From Candidatus Terraquivivens yellowstonensis (GTDB lineage Archaea; Thermoproteota; Nitrososphaeria_A; Caldarchaeales; Wolframiiraptoraceae): a stretch of 64,000 nucleotides of DNA. The stretch is from positions 124,001 to 188,000 of the forward strand of contig JAKCEW010000001.1 of assembly GCA_023539445.1 (NCBI GenBank). Reading direction: 5' to 3'. Shown here piece after piece: positions 15,986 to 25,004 of this stretch (position 1 is its first letter; each line of letters starts with the position of its first letter). The translations under genes were made by a program, and so were the position numbers. The notes below the pieces were generated by a model. The model was not told the origin of the DNA, did not search any database, and was given only the letters and a program-made list of their open reading frames with translations.

Positions 15986-17125
15986 TTAATCCACCGCCTT
16001 GAACCTCGGTTTTAGCTTCTCCAAGATTGACGGCAATGTTGTGTATTCCATCTCGGATTCTTGGAGTCTCGATGGTTGGAATTCGCCCATCGTCCTAAGA
16101 TAAATAGCGATCTCCGACGCAAACCTCCGCGAGTAGTCAAAGAATGGATCTTCAAACAAATCTACCGGCTCTTTTCCGTTGAGACCCACGAGTTTTCCGT
16201 TAGAGATTTGCCATCCCATGGCTATCACTCTAGGTGGTCCATCAAAATACGAGACGACGTTCTGTCCCTTCTTGAATGATACCGGCATGAGCGGTCCTAT
16301 ATGCGAGCCACGCATCCAACCACTTACGAGTGTTGGGACTGCAAAGGCACTAAGTACCTCACCGACGGCAGGTAATCCGGCCTGACACCTGACTACCATG
16401 ACAGGGTCGTCCTTACCTACGTACCTGCCAGCAATGAGGCTTAGTTTTGTCGTGCTGGTCACTGCTGCGGGCTCTCTATCCTTTGCCCTTAAAACCCTTG
16501 CGATAGCATAATGGTTTGTCGTTCCGATCAAACCTATCAAATCATACAACTCTTCGGGCGTCTTTAGCTCAACGGACTTCGATTCGATGAGGTCCAACAC
16601 TTCAAAGATAAACCCTTCATGCATGCTTGGATCGATAACCAGACCTGCTGTATTGTCAGGTGATGCGAATATTCTATATAGTGGTATATTCCAAGCACCG
16701 GGCTCTGTTTTATCTGCGGCAAAGACTATTATGGGCTCTGACTTTCTCTCCTCAAATTCCATCTCCGCAACCCCCGGGCCTAAGCCTTTGATGTTTCCAC
16801 TAAAAGCATCGCTCAAAAGGTCCTGTCCTGCGGCGTACAGCTTCATGGGTTTCGATATCTTCTCTGTTATTTCGCGAAATGTATCCCATGCAAGGCCGTG
16901 TATCTTGGGGTTGTTCGGACCCTTGTTATGTGTCATGACGAGTATTATGTCATCACCACAGTGATTTACGTAACCACTATTTATCAACCCCTCCTCTTCT
17001 GCATTGATGAGCTTTCGTTCCGCGTATTCTATCATAGCATTATGGGGCTTATGGTGACCCACAACGCTTCCAATGTCCGCCTTTATAACCGATATTGTTA
17101 CCTTTGACAGGTTACACCACCACAT
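15986..17125 (-). CDS. fbp: Fructose-1,6-bisphosphate aldolase/phosphatase
   Basis: The bifunctional archaeal (type V) enzyme that condenses triose phosphates to fructose-1,6-bisphosphate and dephosphorylates it to fructose-6-phosphate, making gluconeogenesis one-way. The N-terminus KVTISVIKADIGSVVGHH carries the metal-binding aspartate and histidine. HCGDDI, AGQDLLSDAFSGN, GPGVAEMEF and YFDGPPRVIAMGWQ are all family signatures. Length 379 aa is typical. The ATG at 17125 gives a short extra N-terminus (MWWCNLS) and I see no alternative start. It works with the TIM encoded 3 kb away. Confidence 0.95.
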   Translation of the reverse strand: MWWCNLSKVTISVIKADIGSVVGHHKPHNAMIEYAERKLINAEEEGLINSGYVNHCGDDIILVMTHNKGPNNPKIHGLAWDTFREITEKISKPMKLYAAGQDLLSDAFSGNIKGLGPGVAEMEFEERKSEPIIVFAADKTEPGAWNIPLYRIFASPDNTAGLVIDPSMHEGFIFEVLDLIESKSVELKTPEELYDLIGLIGTTNHYAIARVLRAKDREPAAVTSTTKLSLIAGRYVGKDDPVMVVRCQAGLPAVGEVLSAFAVPTLVSGWMRGSHIGPLMPVSFKKGQNVVSYFDGPPRVIAMGWQISNGKLVGLNGKEPVDLFEDPFFDYSRRFASEIAIYLRTMGEFQPSRLQESEMEYTTLPSILEKLKPRFKAVD

Positions 17126-17162
17126 TCTTTAAAGTGTATGAAGAAGTATTTATCGTCTTCTG

Positions 17163-18584
17163 TTAAATGTTAGAAAACTTCTGATGGATGTCGTCGTTAT
17201 ACTCCCGGTATTTTAAGATAATGGGGCACCAATCCTTTTCTGGGCAATGCCCTAATAGCTTACATTTTTCGCCCATCATAGATCCTATGAGCTCATTAAC
17301 TTTTGACACTGTAGCCCAAAGCCTATATGCTATGCCCCTTTCCTCATGCTGGGCATAACTACACGTCCTTGTCGCAACAAACCCGATTGGGTAAAGAAGG
17401 TTAAACCCATCGTATATCCTGATCACATAAATCTTCACGGCTTGGGGAATAATGTATACAGCGGATGCGGGCGATGCGCCTGAAGCGATAAGTTCTGCAT
17501 AAGTTTTTAAGGCCATGCTGATAGTATCCAAAAATCGCTTTCTTAAGTCGGAATTCCTATTGATAGTTGGTGGAACTACGACCCATCTTTCGACACCCTT
17601 TGAAGCCCTGTGCACGGCCGCATATATAGACTCGACGACTGTAGGTACTGTTCTATGTCTGATTGCTTGATGGTATGCCACAAGTGACATAGGTTCTAGC
17701 ATGCTTGCATATATTAGGTGGGCAAGCTGTTCCAAGCCTCCCAACTTTATGTGAGAGATGGTCCCCTCGCCCCCTATTATTCTAAAGTCAAGCAATTTTG
17801 GCTCATACGGCAAACCATTTTCTTCTGCAATCTTAGTAATTAGATCTTCATCCTTGAATGGGTTTGGCAAAGGGTACGCGACGGATCCACCATTAAACTT
17901 CATCCTCGCCCTAAAGATTGCTGGGGATACCTTCTCAAGCATATTGCTTATTTTATTCGCGAGGACTGCAATCTCGTTTGGGACAAGCATGGATGACTTA
18001 GTCTCAAGACCGAGTCTGATTAGCGGGATCATTGATTCGAGGGTTGTGCTGACAAAGAGAGAGGTCTTTATACCAAGCGGTAAAACATAACGTGCATCCT
18101 CAACCGGTATACCCTCATCGCAAAATTGCGAGTAAACCTCAAAACACGTTTTAGCAGAATGCTGGTACGTGTCCTTTAAGCCCCTCGCATTTATCTCCTC
18201 AGGGCATAAAAGGTAAGATGAATCAACCTTTTTCCTTCTTTGCGATTCTTGAAGATAAGATCCAAAGCGTGACGCCACGAGTAACATAGAACCTATCCTG
18301 CTACATCCCCTAACCTCAAACTGAATTGATACACTTGTCGATAGTGATGCATGACCCCTCTTCGTGGACTCATTATGCATCTTTGAAGCGAACTTTTCCA
18401 AATCCTTTCCTTTATCAAGAAAACTTTGCAACCTCTCTTCAAGTGATACGCCTTCAAAGGTTCCAGCCCCCTCTAACGCGATAAAAATATCCGGTTCCAA
18501 AGTTAAGGTTCTTTGACCTATTGAGACTTCGCTTTTAGGTCCATAAGAGTAGAGATGAACCTCTAAGTCTTCGGGTCTCTGCAA
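17163..18584 (-). CDS. thyX: Tandem-duplicated ThyX-like flavin thymidylate synthase
   Basis: Flavin-dependent thymidylate synthase makes dTMP from dUMP using FAD, NADPH and methylenetetrahydrofolate. The protein of about 473 aa contains two ThyX-like halves. The first half has HASLSTSVSIQFEVRGCSR, SYLQESQRR and EDARYVLPLGIKT, but lacks a proper RHR motif. The second half has QAIRHRTVPTVVES, matching the RHRxxS-type motif, and a weaker YIIPQAVKIYVI. The active site may combine both halves. I prefer TTG 18584 behind GGGAGG; the frame is open to ATG 18662. A thymidylate kinase is at 62.6 kb and GlyA at 45 kb. Confidence 0.75.
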   Translation of the reverse strand: MQRPEDLEVHLYSYGPKSEVSIGQRTLTLEPDIFIALEGAGTFEGVSLEERLQSFLDKGKDLEKFASKMHNESTKRGHASLSTSVSIQFEVRGCSRIGSMLLVASRFGSYLQESQRRKKVDSSYLLCPEEINARGLKDTYQHSAKTCFEVYSQFCDEGIPVEDARYVLPLGIKTSLFVSTTLESMIPLIRLGLETKSSMLVPNEIAVLANKISNMLEKVSPAIFRARMKFNGGSVAYPLPNPFKDEDLITKIAEENGLPYEPKLLDFRIIGGEGTISHIKLGGLEQLAHLIYASMLEPMSLVAYHQAIRHRTVPTVVESIYAAVHRASKGVERWVVVPPTINRNSDLRKRFLDTISMALKTYAELIASGASPASAVYIIPQAVKIYVIRIYDGFNLLYPIGFVATRTCSYAQHEERGIAYRLWATVSKVNELIGSMMGEKCKLLGHCPEKDWCPIILKYREYNDDIHQKFSNI

Positions 18585-18677
18585 CTTGCCTCCCACCCAA
18601 TTATGCTTAGACTTGATAAAAAGCTTACTAAGTACTATTAAATACATATAGCCTACCATCAAAAGGTATTGTATAGG

Positions 18678-18869
18678 ATGAGTGGAATAAGAAGACCCGA
18701 AGATATATTACGTGAAAGGCTCGGGGATGTGCCAATACTTGGACAAATTCAGCCAAGACCGGTGCTTTCATCTGACATAGAGTTACTCATAAAGGAGATT
18801 CAGATGCTTAAGACCGAAATCATAAAGATAAAGGCGGCTTTGAAAAAGCACGGTATAGATGTGGAGTAG
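18678..18869 (+). CDS. Small coiled-coil protein, unknown
   Basis: A 63-aa protein opening MSGIRRPEDILRERLG and ending in a strongly amphipathic helix (about 30-58, LLIKEIQMLKTEIIKIKAAL) with heptad leucines and isoleucines, so it probably oligomerises by a coiled coil. No family is recognised. It is divergent from the ThyX gene and shares its AT-rich promoter region. ATG 18678 is chosen over the TTG three codons upstream. Confidence 0.65.
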   Translation: MSGIRRPEDILRERLGDVPILGQIQPRPVLSSDIELLIKEIQMLKTEIIKIKAALKKHGIDVE

Positions 18870-18872
18870 GCA

Positions 18873-19436
18873 TCATATCGGTAATTCTGGTTTGAGTGCC
18901 TTAACCAGCGGTTTAAGCTTTAAGAATATTAAACGTAAGACGTTCAGGTCGTCTTTACAGTGACTCTTTATCAACCTGACTGCAGCCCTGTCGCCCTTTA
19001 TCGCTTTAACATAAAGAGCGGGGACATCTTGACCTAACGTTGTAACGTCCTTTTTTATTCCGAGAAATTTTGACACATGAAATAGGTCCGTCCTGCTAAG
19101 CTTGAGATTGTTTCTGACGAGCTCTGCCATGTCGAGATGATAGATAGAAAGCAGAGGTTCCACTTTTAAATTATGCTTTACCGTCCTAGAGATCAGAAAT
19201 GGTATGTCGAAACTTTTCCCGTTCCAAGTAACTACTATGTGGTATTTCTCAAGCTTTTCCAGCAATTCATCTAACTTATCCTTCTCCAGCTCCGGTCTAT
19301 TCACAGATATGTATCTGAATTTTCCGTCATCTTCCATAATACCGGCTCCAACCATTGTCCCTACATCTGCCTCCAACGATGTGGCTTCTATGTCAAGGAA
19401 ACAGATGCTTGGTCCAGATTTTTTATGCTTTTGCAA
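18873..19436 (-). CDS. DnaQ-like 3'-5' exonuclease (RNase H fold)
   Basis: A predicted 3'-5' exonuclease of the DEDD superfamily, YprB-like RNase_H_2 group. The acidic pair is D15 and E17 in FLDIEATS, the Exo II motif is in TWNGKSFDIPFL, and the last acidic motif is in HCKDDLNVLRL. At 187 aa it is essentially a single catalytic domain. It probably trims DNA or RNA in the cytoplasm; the substrate is unknown. It converges on the small coiled-coil gene with only three bases between stops. Confidence 0.85.
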   Translation of the reverse strand: MQKHKKSGPSICFLDIEATSLEADVGTMVGAGIMEDDGKFRYISVNRPELEKDKLDELLEKLEKYHIVVTWNGKSFDIPFLISRTVKHNLKVEPLLSIYHLDMAELVRNNLKLSRTDLFHVSKFLGIKKDVTTLGQDVPALYVKAIKGDRAAVRLIKSHCKDDLNVLRLIFLKLKPLVKALKPELPI

Positions 19437-19499
19437 AGCATCACACCACTAACAAATCTTGCATTAAGATTATAAAAGTTATCTAGGCATTATGTCGTC

Positions 19500-20210
19500 C
19501 TAGAAGCCACGTTTCTGCTCGTACCATGCCATCCTCAATGTGCCTATCCTGACCTCGGTAAATTTTCGTAAAGTCTTCACAAGAATCATTGTCTTGCTTA
19601 GCGGAGGTTCCGGGAGTTTATGCCCATAATTATCGTATCCAACATACACAAAAATCGGTCTAATGTCTATCAACGATTGCACGAAGTAATCATCAAAGTC
19701 TATGATGGGCTCTATGACCACTCCCTTGTATGGATGCTTTATCTCCTTCATGGCTTCAAGTCTTTCAGAAGGTTTTGGGGCTCGCGATAATCCGTAGTCA
19801 CGGTTAGATTCTATAGTCGCAGCTAATACAACATTCATTGGAAACTCTTTCTCAAACTGCAAATACCGGCTAGGATTCTTTGTAAGGAACATAAACCGCA
19901 CATATGGTTGTACCCTAACCACGTCTACGATGTTTCGTATCCATTCTTCTGGAACCCATTCACCAAAAAGATCGCCCATGTCACATACGAATACTGTCGA
20001 ACCCCTTCTAAAACGCTTGTTAAGCCTTTGAGGAAGGAATGTGGGCCTAAATACGTTGCTTAAATAAGGCTCTACGCCCATTGACGCAAGCCTTCTTGCC
20101 AGTCTTACGGCCCAGCAATATGTGCACTGATGATTGCACCCTATGACCGGGTTCCATGTTTCAGTTATTTCGCCAAATGTATCCTGAGACTCCGTGTTTA
20201 TCGTAGTCAC
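19500..20210 (-). CDS. DUF5131 (phage Gp37/Gp68-type) radical SAM-like protein
   Basis: A 236-aa protein of the DUF5131 family, formerly called phage protein Gp37/Gp68. The N-terminus ITETWNPVIGCNHQCTYCWA has the three-cysteine radical SAM arrangement C25-x3-C29-x2-C32. FVCDMGDLFGEWVP and FLTKNPSRYLQ are conserved in the family. It resembles the spore photoproduct lyase branch, but the reaction is unknown. Archaeal genomes carry chromosomal copies, so it is not evidence for a prophage. The next gene on the strand, the exonuclease, lies 63 bases on. Confidence 0.85.
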   Translation of the reverse strand: MTTINTESQDTFGEITETWNPVIGCNHQCTYCWAVRLARRLASMGVEPYLSNVFRPTFLPQRLNKRFRRGSTVFVCDMGDLFGEWVPEEWIRNIVDVVRVQPYVRFMFLTKNPSRYLQFEKEFPMNVVLAATIESNRDYGLSRAPKPSERLEAMKEIKHPYKGVVIEPIIDFDDYFVQSLIDIRPIFVYVGYDNYGHKLPEPPLSKTMILVKTLRKFTEVRIGTLRMAWYEQKRGF

Positions 20211-20308
20211 TACGCAGCCTCACAATCTAAGAAGTTAGACATGCTTTTATCGTTTACTTGTTTGACGCGAGAGGGTAGCATAAAAGTATAAGTATTGATA
20301 ACAATTGT

Positions 20309-21019
20309 ATGTCTATGGCGAAGAGTTTGCCGAGACTAATTGAATTTCCAGTTATAGTCATCAATTTCAAAACATATATCGAGTCGTTGGGTAACGGTGG
20401 CATGAAGATCGCAAAGGAGGCAGAACGTGTTTCTAATGAAACTGGCGTATGCGTATGTGTAGCGCCGCAGTTTACAGATCTTAAAAGCATAGCCAACGCA
20501 GTTAGCATTCCAGTCTTTGCTCAGCATGTTGATCCATATCCGCCAGGCAGTTACACGGGTTCGATATCCGTTGAGGCACTCAAGGACGCAGGTGCGGTTG
20601 GTTCTATCCTCAACCATTCTGAGAAGAAGCTACAATTAACAAGTATATTTACTGCTGTAAAAATGCTAAAAGATGCAGGTTTGCTATCCTTAGTATGTGC
20701 TGACGACGTCGAGCCGGCAATGGCTATAGCCGCATTAAACCCGACAATGCTTGCGATAGAGCCTCCTGAACTTATTGGGACCGGCATACCTGTCTCGAAA
20801 GCAAAGCCCGAAATAATATCGGAGAGCGTTCGGCGAATACGTAGCATAAATAGGGAGGTGAAAATTCTCTGCGGAGCCGGAATAACTAGAGGAGATGACG
20901 TGTATAGGGCTATCGAATTGGGCTCCGATGGTGTTCTATTGGCTAGTGGTGTCGTAAAAGCGAAGGACCCAGGGGCCGTTATAAGAGAAATGGCTGAAGC
21001 AATACTTAGCTTCCGCTAA
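20309..21019 (+). CDS. tpiA: Triosephosphate isomerase
   Basis: Interconverts dihydroxyacetone phosphate and glyceraldehyde-3-phosphate. The catalytic residues N19 and K21 (NFKTY), H103 (LNHSEKK) and E151 (AIEPPELIGTG) are in place. GSDGVLLASGVV near the C-terminus binds phosphate. At 236 aa it is the short archaeal form, which is usually tetrameric. ATG 20315 is an alternative start. A TATA-like AAAAGTATAAG is 22-28 bases upstream, so the mRNA is probably leaderless. The 3' end overlaps the JAMM gene by 14 bases. Confidence 0.95.
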   Translation: MSMAKSLPRLIEFPVIVINFKTYIESLGNGGMKIAKEAERVSNETGVCVCVAPQFTDLKSIANAVSIPVFAQHVDPYPPGSYTGSISVEALKDAGAVGSILNHSEKKLQLTSIFTAVKMLKDAGLLSLVCADDVEPAMAIAALNPTMLAIEPPELIGTGIPVSKAKPEIISESVRRIRSINREVKILCGAGITRGDDVYRAIELGSDGVLLASGVVKAKDPGAVIREMAEAILSFR

Positions 21020-21395
21020 CGTCTACGACCACTTGTAGAGACTCGCCCTTACTGTTGTATGCGACAATATGTTTCTCGTTCAAGTATGGTGCTACAACTA
21101 TAACCAGCACCCTTCCTATCATGTTGTTAAGGTCATCAACCGAGGGCGTTGGTATGCCAGATGGATGGGAATGGGCTACACCAATTATAGAGAAGTCAAT
21201 GGGTAACATATCTAGACGGAACTCAGAGAACCCCCTACCATACACCGATGCGGGCGCCAGCAGAACTTCTTCTAGAATAATGTCCTGTTTGATCTCCTTA
21301 CCCCTAAGAAGGACTATGACTTCATTTGGATGGAGGTGTCTAGAAAGTTCTAAAAGGGCGACCAAAACGTCTTTTTTAAGTAATACCCTCCTCAT
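21006..21395 (-). CDS. JAMM/MPN metalloprotease-like protein
   Basis: A 129-aa JAB1/MPN/Mov34 zinc peptidase domain with all metal residues: E25, then H75-S-H77-P and S85-x2-D88 in HSHPSGIPTPSVDD. Archaeal relatives cleave ubiquitin-like SAMP conjugates, or act as sulfur-transfer factors. It stands alone, without a proteasome lid partner. The E1-like gene at 14.2 kb is the only other ubiquitin-like pathway part seen here. It faces the TIM gene tail to tail and is divergent from proS. Confidence 0.85.
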   Translation of the reverse strand: MRRVLLKKDVLVALLELSRHLHPNEVIVLLRGKEIKQDIILEEVLLAPASVYGRGFSEFRLDMLPIDFSIIGVAHSHPSGIPTPSVDDLNNMIGRVLVIVVAPYLNEKHIVAYNSKGESLQVVVDVSGS

Positions 21396-21474
21396 GAACC
21401 GCTAGATTTATAGGTTAAAGGATTTTTAAAATCCTTAACCCCACGCATAGGCTTAGGAGTTGGAGGAATACGGT

Positions 21475-22914
21475 ATGTCTGCCATAGCGACTGCGATTAA
21501 TAAGTTCACGAACTTTAGTAGCTGGTTTGATGAGTTAATATTTCAGGCAAGAATCGCCGACAGTAGGTTCCCAGTTAAGGGCTTCATAGTCTATCTTGAG
21601 AACGGCATGTTCATTCTTGAAATGATAAGAAGAAGGTTGGAAGAACTCCTTATTGAGACCGGACACAAGACCATGATGTTTCCCCTTGTAACTACTGATG
21701 AGCTTTTTGCTAAAGAAGCGGAGCATATAAAGGGCTTCTCTTCCGAAGTTTTTGTTATAGAGAAAGCTGGTAATAAGGTGTTGGAGAAGAAGCTGATAGT
21801 ACGCCCCACGTCTGAAACAATAATGTATCCTATGTTTAAATTATGGATACGATCGCATGCAGACCTTCCGCTTAAAGTTCATCAAACAGTAAACGTTTAC
21901 AGATATGAAACAAAAGCAACGCGACCCTTGTATAGGGCAAGGGAGTTTCCATGGAATGAGGCCCACACCGCACATGCTACTGCTGCAGAAGCCGAAGAAC
22001 AGGTGAGAGAGGCAATAGATATATACTCCAGAGTTCTTAAGGAACTTGGTATAAGCTATCTTCTGCTTAAGAGGCCAGATTTCGATAAGTTTGCTGGTGC
22101 GAAGTACTCAATAGCCTTCGATGCCTGGAATCCAGATGGTAAGGTTAATCAAGTTGCTACAGTTCATAACCTCGGTAGAAACTTCTCAAAGGTATTCGAA
22201 ATAGAGTTTGAGCAGAAGGATGGTAGCAGAGCATTGGTATATCAACTCTGTTATGGCTTCGGCCTCAGTAGGGTTCTGGCTGCTGTTATTGCACAGCATG
22301 GTGACGATAGGGGTTGCGTATTTCCTCCTAGCATCGCGCCAGTCCAGGTAGTTATAGTACCTATACCGTTCAAAGGATACGAGGAGCTCATAATGTCATA
22401 CTGCAAGAAAATTCATGAAAGATTGGCACGAATCTACAGATGTGTGATGGATGACAGAGAAGATGTCACACCTGGTGAAAAGTTCTATCATTGGGAAATG
22501 CTTGGTGTACCAGTGAGGGTTGAGATAGGCCCAAAGGAAGTTTCAAGCGGCAAGGTTACGCTCTTCAGGAGGGATACCTTGGAGAGAACAGAAGTAGATT
22601 TGAACGATATCGAGACACGCGTTGAGGAGCTTATGACAAAAATTTTCACGTCGTTGAAAGAAAGGAGTGCTAGAATAATGGAGCAGATGGTAGTTGACGC
22701 TTATAGTCCGGATGAAGTAAAAAAGGTCTTATCTGAAAGGAAAATAGCGAGGATTGAATGGTGCGGTAAAGAGGAATGTGCTCTAAAACTCAAAGAAAAC
22801 GCTGGCGGCGAGATAAGGGGCAGTAGGTTCGACATAGTTGAGGTACCACAAAGAAATTGTATAGTTTGTGGTGAAAAGGCCCAAGAAGTCGTCTACGTGG
22901 CCAAAGCCTACTGA
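21475..22914 (+). CDS. proS: Prolyl-tRNA synthetase
   Basis: Charges tRNA-Pro with proline. This is the archaeal/eukaryotic type: class II motif 2 in YRYETKATRPLYRAREFPWNEAH (part), motif 3 in YGFGLSRVLAAVI, an anticodon domain around 300-400, and the extra C-terminal domain ending in the CIVCGEKA zinc-type cysteines and a terminal tyrosine (VAKAY). ATG 21475 is chosen because GGAGG lies 8 bases upstream. The frame also has TTG 21460, which would sit on top of that site. Confidence 0.96.
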   Translation: MSAIATAINKFTNFSSWFDELIFQARIADSRFPVKGFIVYLENGMFILEMIRRRLEELLIETGHKTMMFPLVTTDELFAKEAEHIKGFSSEVFVIEKAGNKVLEKKLIVRPTSETIMYPMFKLWIRSHADLPLKVHQTVNVYRYETKATRPLYRAREFPWNEAHTAHATAAEAEEQVREAIDIYSRVLKELGISYLLLKRPDFDKFAGAKYSIAFDAWNPDGKVNQVATVHNLGRNFSKVFEIEFEQKDGSRALVYQLCYGFGLSRVLAAVIAQHGDDRGCVFPPSIAPVQVVIVPIPFKGYEELIMSYCKKIHERLARIYRCVMDDREDVTPGEKFYHWEMLGVPVRVEIGPKEVSSGKVTLFRRDTLERTEVDLNDIETRVEELMTKIFTSLKERSARIMEQMVVDAYSPDEVKKVLSERKIARIEWCGKEECALKLKENAGGEIRGSRFDIVEVPQRNCIVCGEKAQEVVYVAKAY

Positions 22915-22916
22915 CA

Positions 22917-23876
22917 TCAGGTTATGTAGGCATCCAAATGACGTAGCCTCTTGGCAGGGTGTGGATGGGTGCTGAATAGTTCCATCAAAATGCTTGGTTT
23001 CTCTGCTTTAATCCGTTCCACGAGCGCATCTACATCCTCATAACTCCTAACGGTAACCTCGGGGTCCGTGATAAACAACGCCTTTAATTGTGTATAAGAG
23101 GCGATTTTTTCCTTACGGACCCTTCTTGAGGCACTCATTATTCTGACCAAGCCTCTCTGGAGATTTCTTGCGCCGTTTTGCACGGAAATCGCGGCATGCG
23201 AGTCAGCATAGTACTCCCTTAACCGACTAAAGTAGAATACAAAAAGGTTAAGGATGAAGCTCAGAACCATTAGCCCCACTCCGATGAGCACAAGGAGCGC
23301 ACCGCCTCCCCGCTGGTCCCTAGATGTACTACCAAACCAGCCGGAGTAGTAAAGTATGTAGCCAATGTAATAAATAAGCGCGGGTATTATGCTTATGATC
23401 ATCATGAACATGACGTCCTTATGCTTTATATGACCTACTTCGTGTCCGATAACTGCCTCGACCTCTTCACGGGGTAGTGTGGATAAGAGACCCCTAGTGA
23501 CCGCTACGAAGTTGCCTGTAATCGGATTGCCATAGGCAAAGGCATTGGGTAGATCTATCTCTGCCAGCATAAGCCTTGGTTTTGTACTAAGTCCACTCGT
23601 TGCCGAAATTCTTGATAGAGCTTCATGAAGCCAAGGATACTCGTGCGTTTGAAGGGGTCTGACCCTATATATCGCATTAATGATGTATGGTGCGATTAAC
23701 CACTGTAATATATGGAACGCGACCACTATACCAAGTATCGTATATATGCTAAATGGAACTCCAAGCCAAGTTAAAATCGCCATCAGAACAAGAGTTGCTA
23801 AGCCGATTATTGCAGCCAGTGTACCTAACATTGCAGCCCTCAGTCTTATAAGTGAAACTTTCGCCTTGGGTAGCAT
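22917..23876 (-). CDS. htpX: HtpX-like membrane zinc protease
   Basis: A membrane metalloprotease of family M48B that degrades damaged membrane proteins. Four hydrophobic segments flank the active site: two before it, two after. HEVGH is at about residues 145-149 from the chosen start, and the third ligand is in LREYYADSHAA. The C-terminal THPHPAKRLRHLD is typical. I chose the ATG at 23876; an upstream ATG at 23906 lies before the likely transcription start set by a TTTTTTAAG box. It converges on proS with a two-base gap. Confidence 0.9.
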   Translation of the reverse strand: MLPKAKVSLIRLRAAMLGTLAAIIGLATLVLMAILTWLGVPFSIYTILGIVVAFHILQWLIAPYIINAIYRVRPLQTHEYPWLHEALSRISATSGLSTKPRLMLAEIDLPNAFAYGNPITGNFVAVTRGLLSTLPREEVEAVIGHEVGHIKHKDVMFMMIISIIPALIYYIGYILYYSGWFGSTSRDQRGGGALLVLIGVGLMVLSFILNLFVFYFSRLREYYADSHAAISVQNGARNLQRGLVRIMSASRRVRKEKIASYTQLKALFITDPEVTVRSYEDVDALVERIKAEKPSILMELFSTHPHPAKRLRHLDAYIT

Positions 23877-24009
23877 AGAAGACCCCTGCTTTAAGCAAAA
23901 TGACACGACTTAAAAAACCTTTAACCATCCTTGTTATGGAAGGCTCGCTCTTACCACAAATACCAGAAACACGTATTTAAAGCCGCTGAGAAATAAGAGC
24001 GAGACTAAT

Positions 24010-24288
24010 TTAAGGGGTAACCTTTCTCTCCTCTCTTGCCCTTACCTTTAAAATACCGTAGTGTATCGCACAACTTATGCAAAGGTTTTTCGTTATTACG
24101 TTCTCGGCAAGATATGCGCCTTGTTGCTTTAACTCCTTTGCGAGGTCTTTGCTTACAAGCGAGACCCTTTTCGTAATCCTTTGAATCTTACTCCTAGGTA
24201 CGTAAGCGCCGCAATTATCGCATTGCACCATTGGTTCCTTGCCCTTTGCACCCTTGGCCCTACCTCTACTCTTTCGCTTGAACGGCAT
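24010..24288 (-). CDS. rps26e: Small-subunit ribosomal protein S26e
   Basis: Eukaryote-like ribosomal protein eS26, found in TACK and related archaea but not in most Euryarchaeota. It lines the mRNA exit channel of the small subunit. The basic N-terminus MPFKRKSRGRAKGAKGKEP is followed by a zinc site with two cysteine pairs, CDNC and CISC. ATG 24288 is chosen because family members begin MPxKR; the open frame extends 12 codons further. It is one of the better taxonomic markers in this window. Confidence 0.93.
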   Translation of the reverse strand: MPFKRKSRGRAKGAKGKEPMVQCDNCGAYVPRSKIQRITKRVSLVSKDLAKELKQQGAYLAENVITKNLCISCAIHYGILKVRAREERKVTP

Positions 24289-24485
24289 GACCCAGCCCTC
24301 ACAGTATTGGGTGTTTGCGGTCATATAAAACGTTAACCAAGCTTGAATCCGCCTTTATTTCTGCGCTTATGACGATTATCCATACAAAAGTAAACGTTTT
24401 AACCCTCCATTAACCATTTTTCTAAGCTAATATAACGGGCAGACAGAAGGTCGAAGTTCATTGAAAACTAGGAGAGATAGATGTT

Positions 24486-25004
24486 ATGCCAATTAGTTTG
24501 AAGGAAAGGATAGAGATGCTCAGGCAAGGCATACTCCACCGTTACGTGATACCTGCCTTAGAAGAAAGAGGTTTTATGGTTAGTAATTGGAAGAGGCCAC
24601 AATCCCTCGAGGACATGGTTCTGAGAGATGAGGGCTGGATCCCTTTGTACACTCAGTTCACGACATGGGAGACATATTCTAGAGATAGCCCGCTATATGT
24701 TTATTTCAATACTTTTTATGGGGATGTTTATGAAAAAGCGTACAGGATTTGTTTTGTTGAATTCATAATAAATGTACTCAACTTCCCTCTTAAGAAGAGC
24801 CTCGTTGGAACCTTTACGAGACTTAACGTAAAAGATGGCTACTACTGGAAGGCTAGGATACCTATAGACCTGACATTTCCTGAGGCTTGTGTTAGCGAAA
24901 TAGATGGCAAGTACGACGAATTAACGCTACTAATGTCTCGTGAAGGTGTTATAAAGGAACTCATAAATCTTGACAACCAAAAAGTGTGGCGCAAGATCAC
25001 CTAA
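24486..25004 (+). CDS. Conserved-looking hypothetical protein, 172 aa
   Basis: I do not recognise this soluble protein. It has no signal peptide or membrane helix and is rich in aromatic residues (WIPLYTQFTTWETYSRD, YVYFNTFYGDVYEKAYR). Mixed helix and strand composition suggests a single compact domain. ATG at 24486 follows GGAGAG. It is divergent from the S26e gene, about 200 bases away, and its end overlaps the Lrp regulator gene by eight bases tail to tail. Confidence 0.65.
   Translation: MPISLKERIEMLRQGILHRYVIPALEERGFMVSNWKRPQSLEDMVLRDEGWIPLYTQFTTWETYSRDSPLYVYFNTFYGDVYEKAYRICFVEFIINVLNFPLKKSLVGTFTRLNVKDGYYWKARIPIDLTFPEACVSEIDGKYDELTLLMSREGVIKELINLDNQKVWRKIT

Noticed and set aside
19500-20210. 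Prophage remnant, because the family was named phage Gp37/Gp68
   Set aside because: DUF5131 genes are common on archaeal chromosomes; no integrase, capsid or att-like repeat is nearby.
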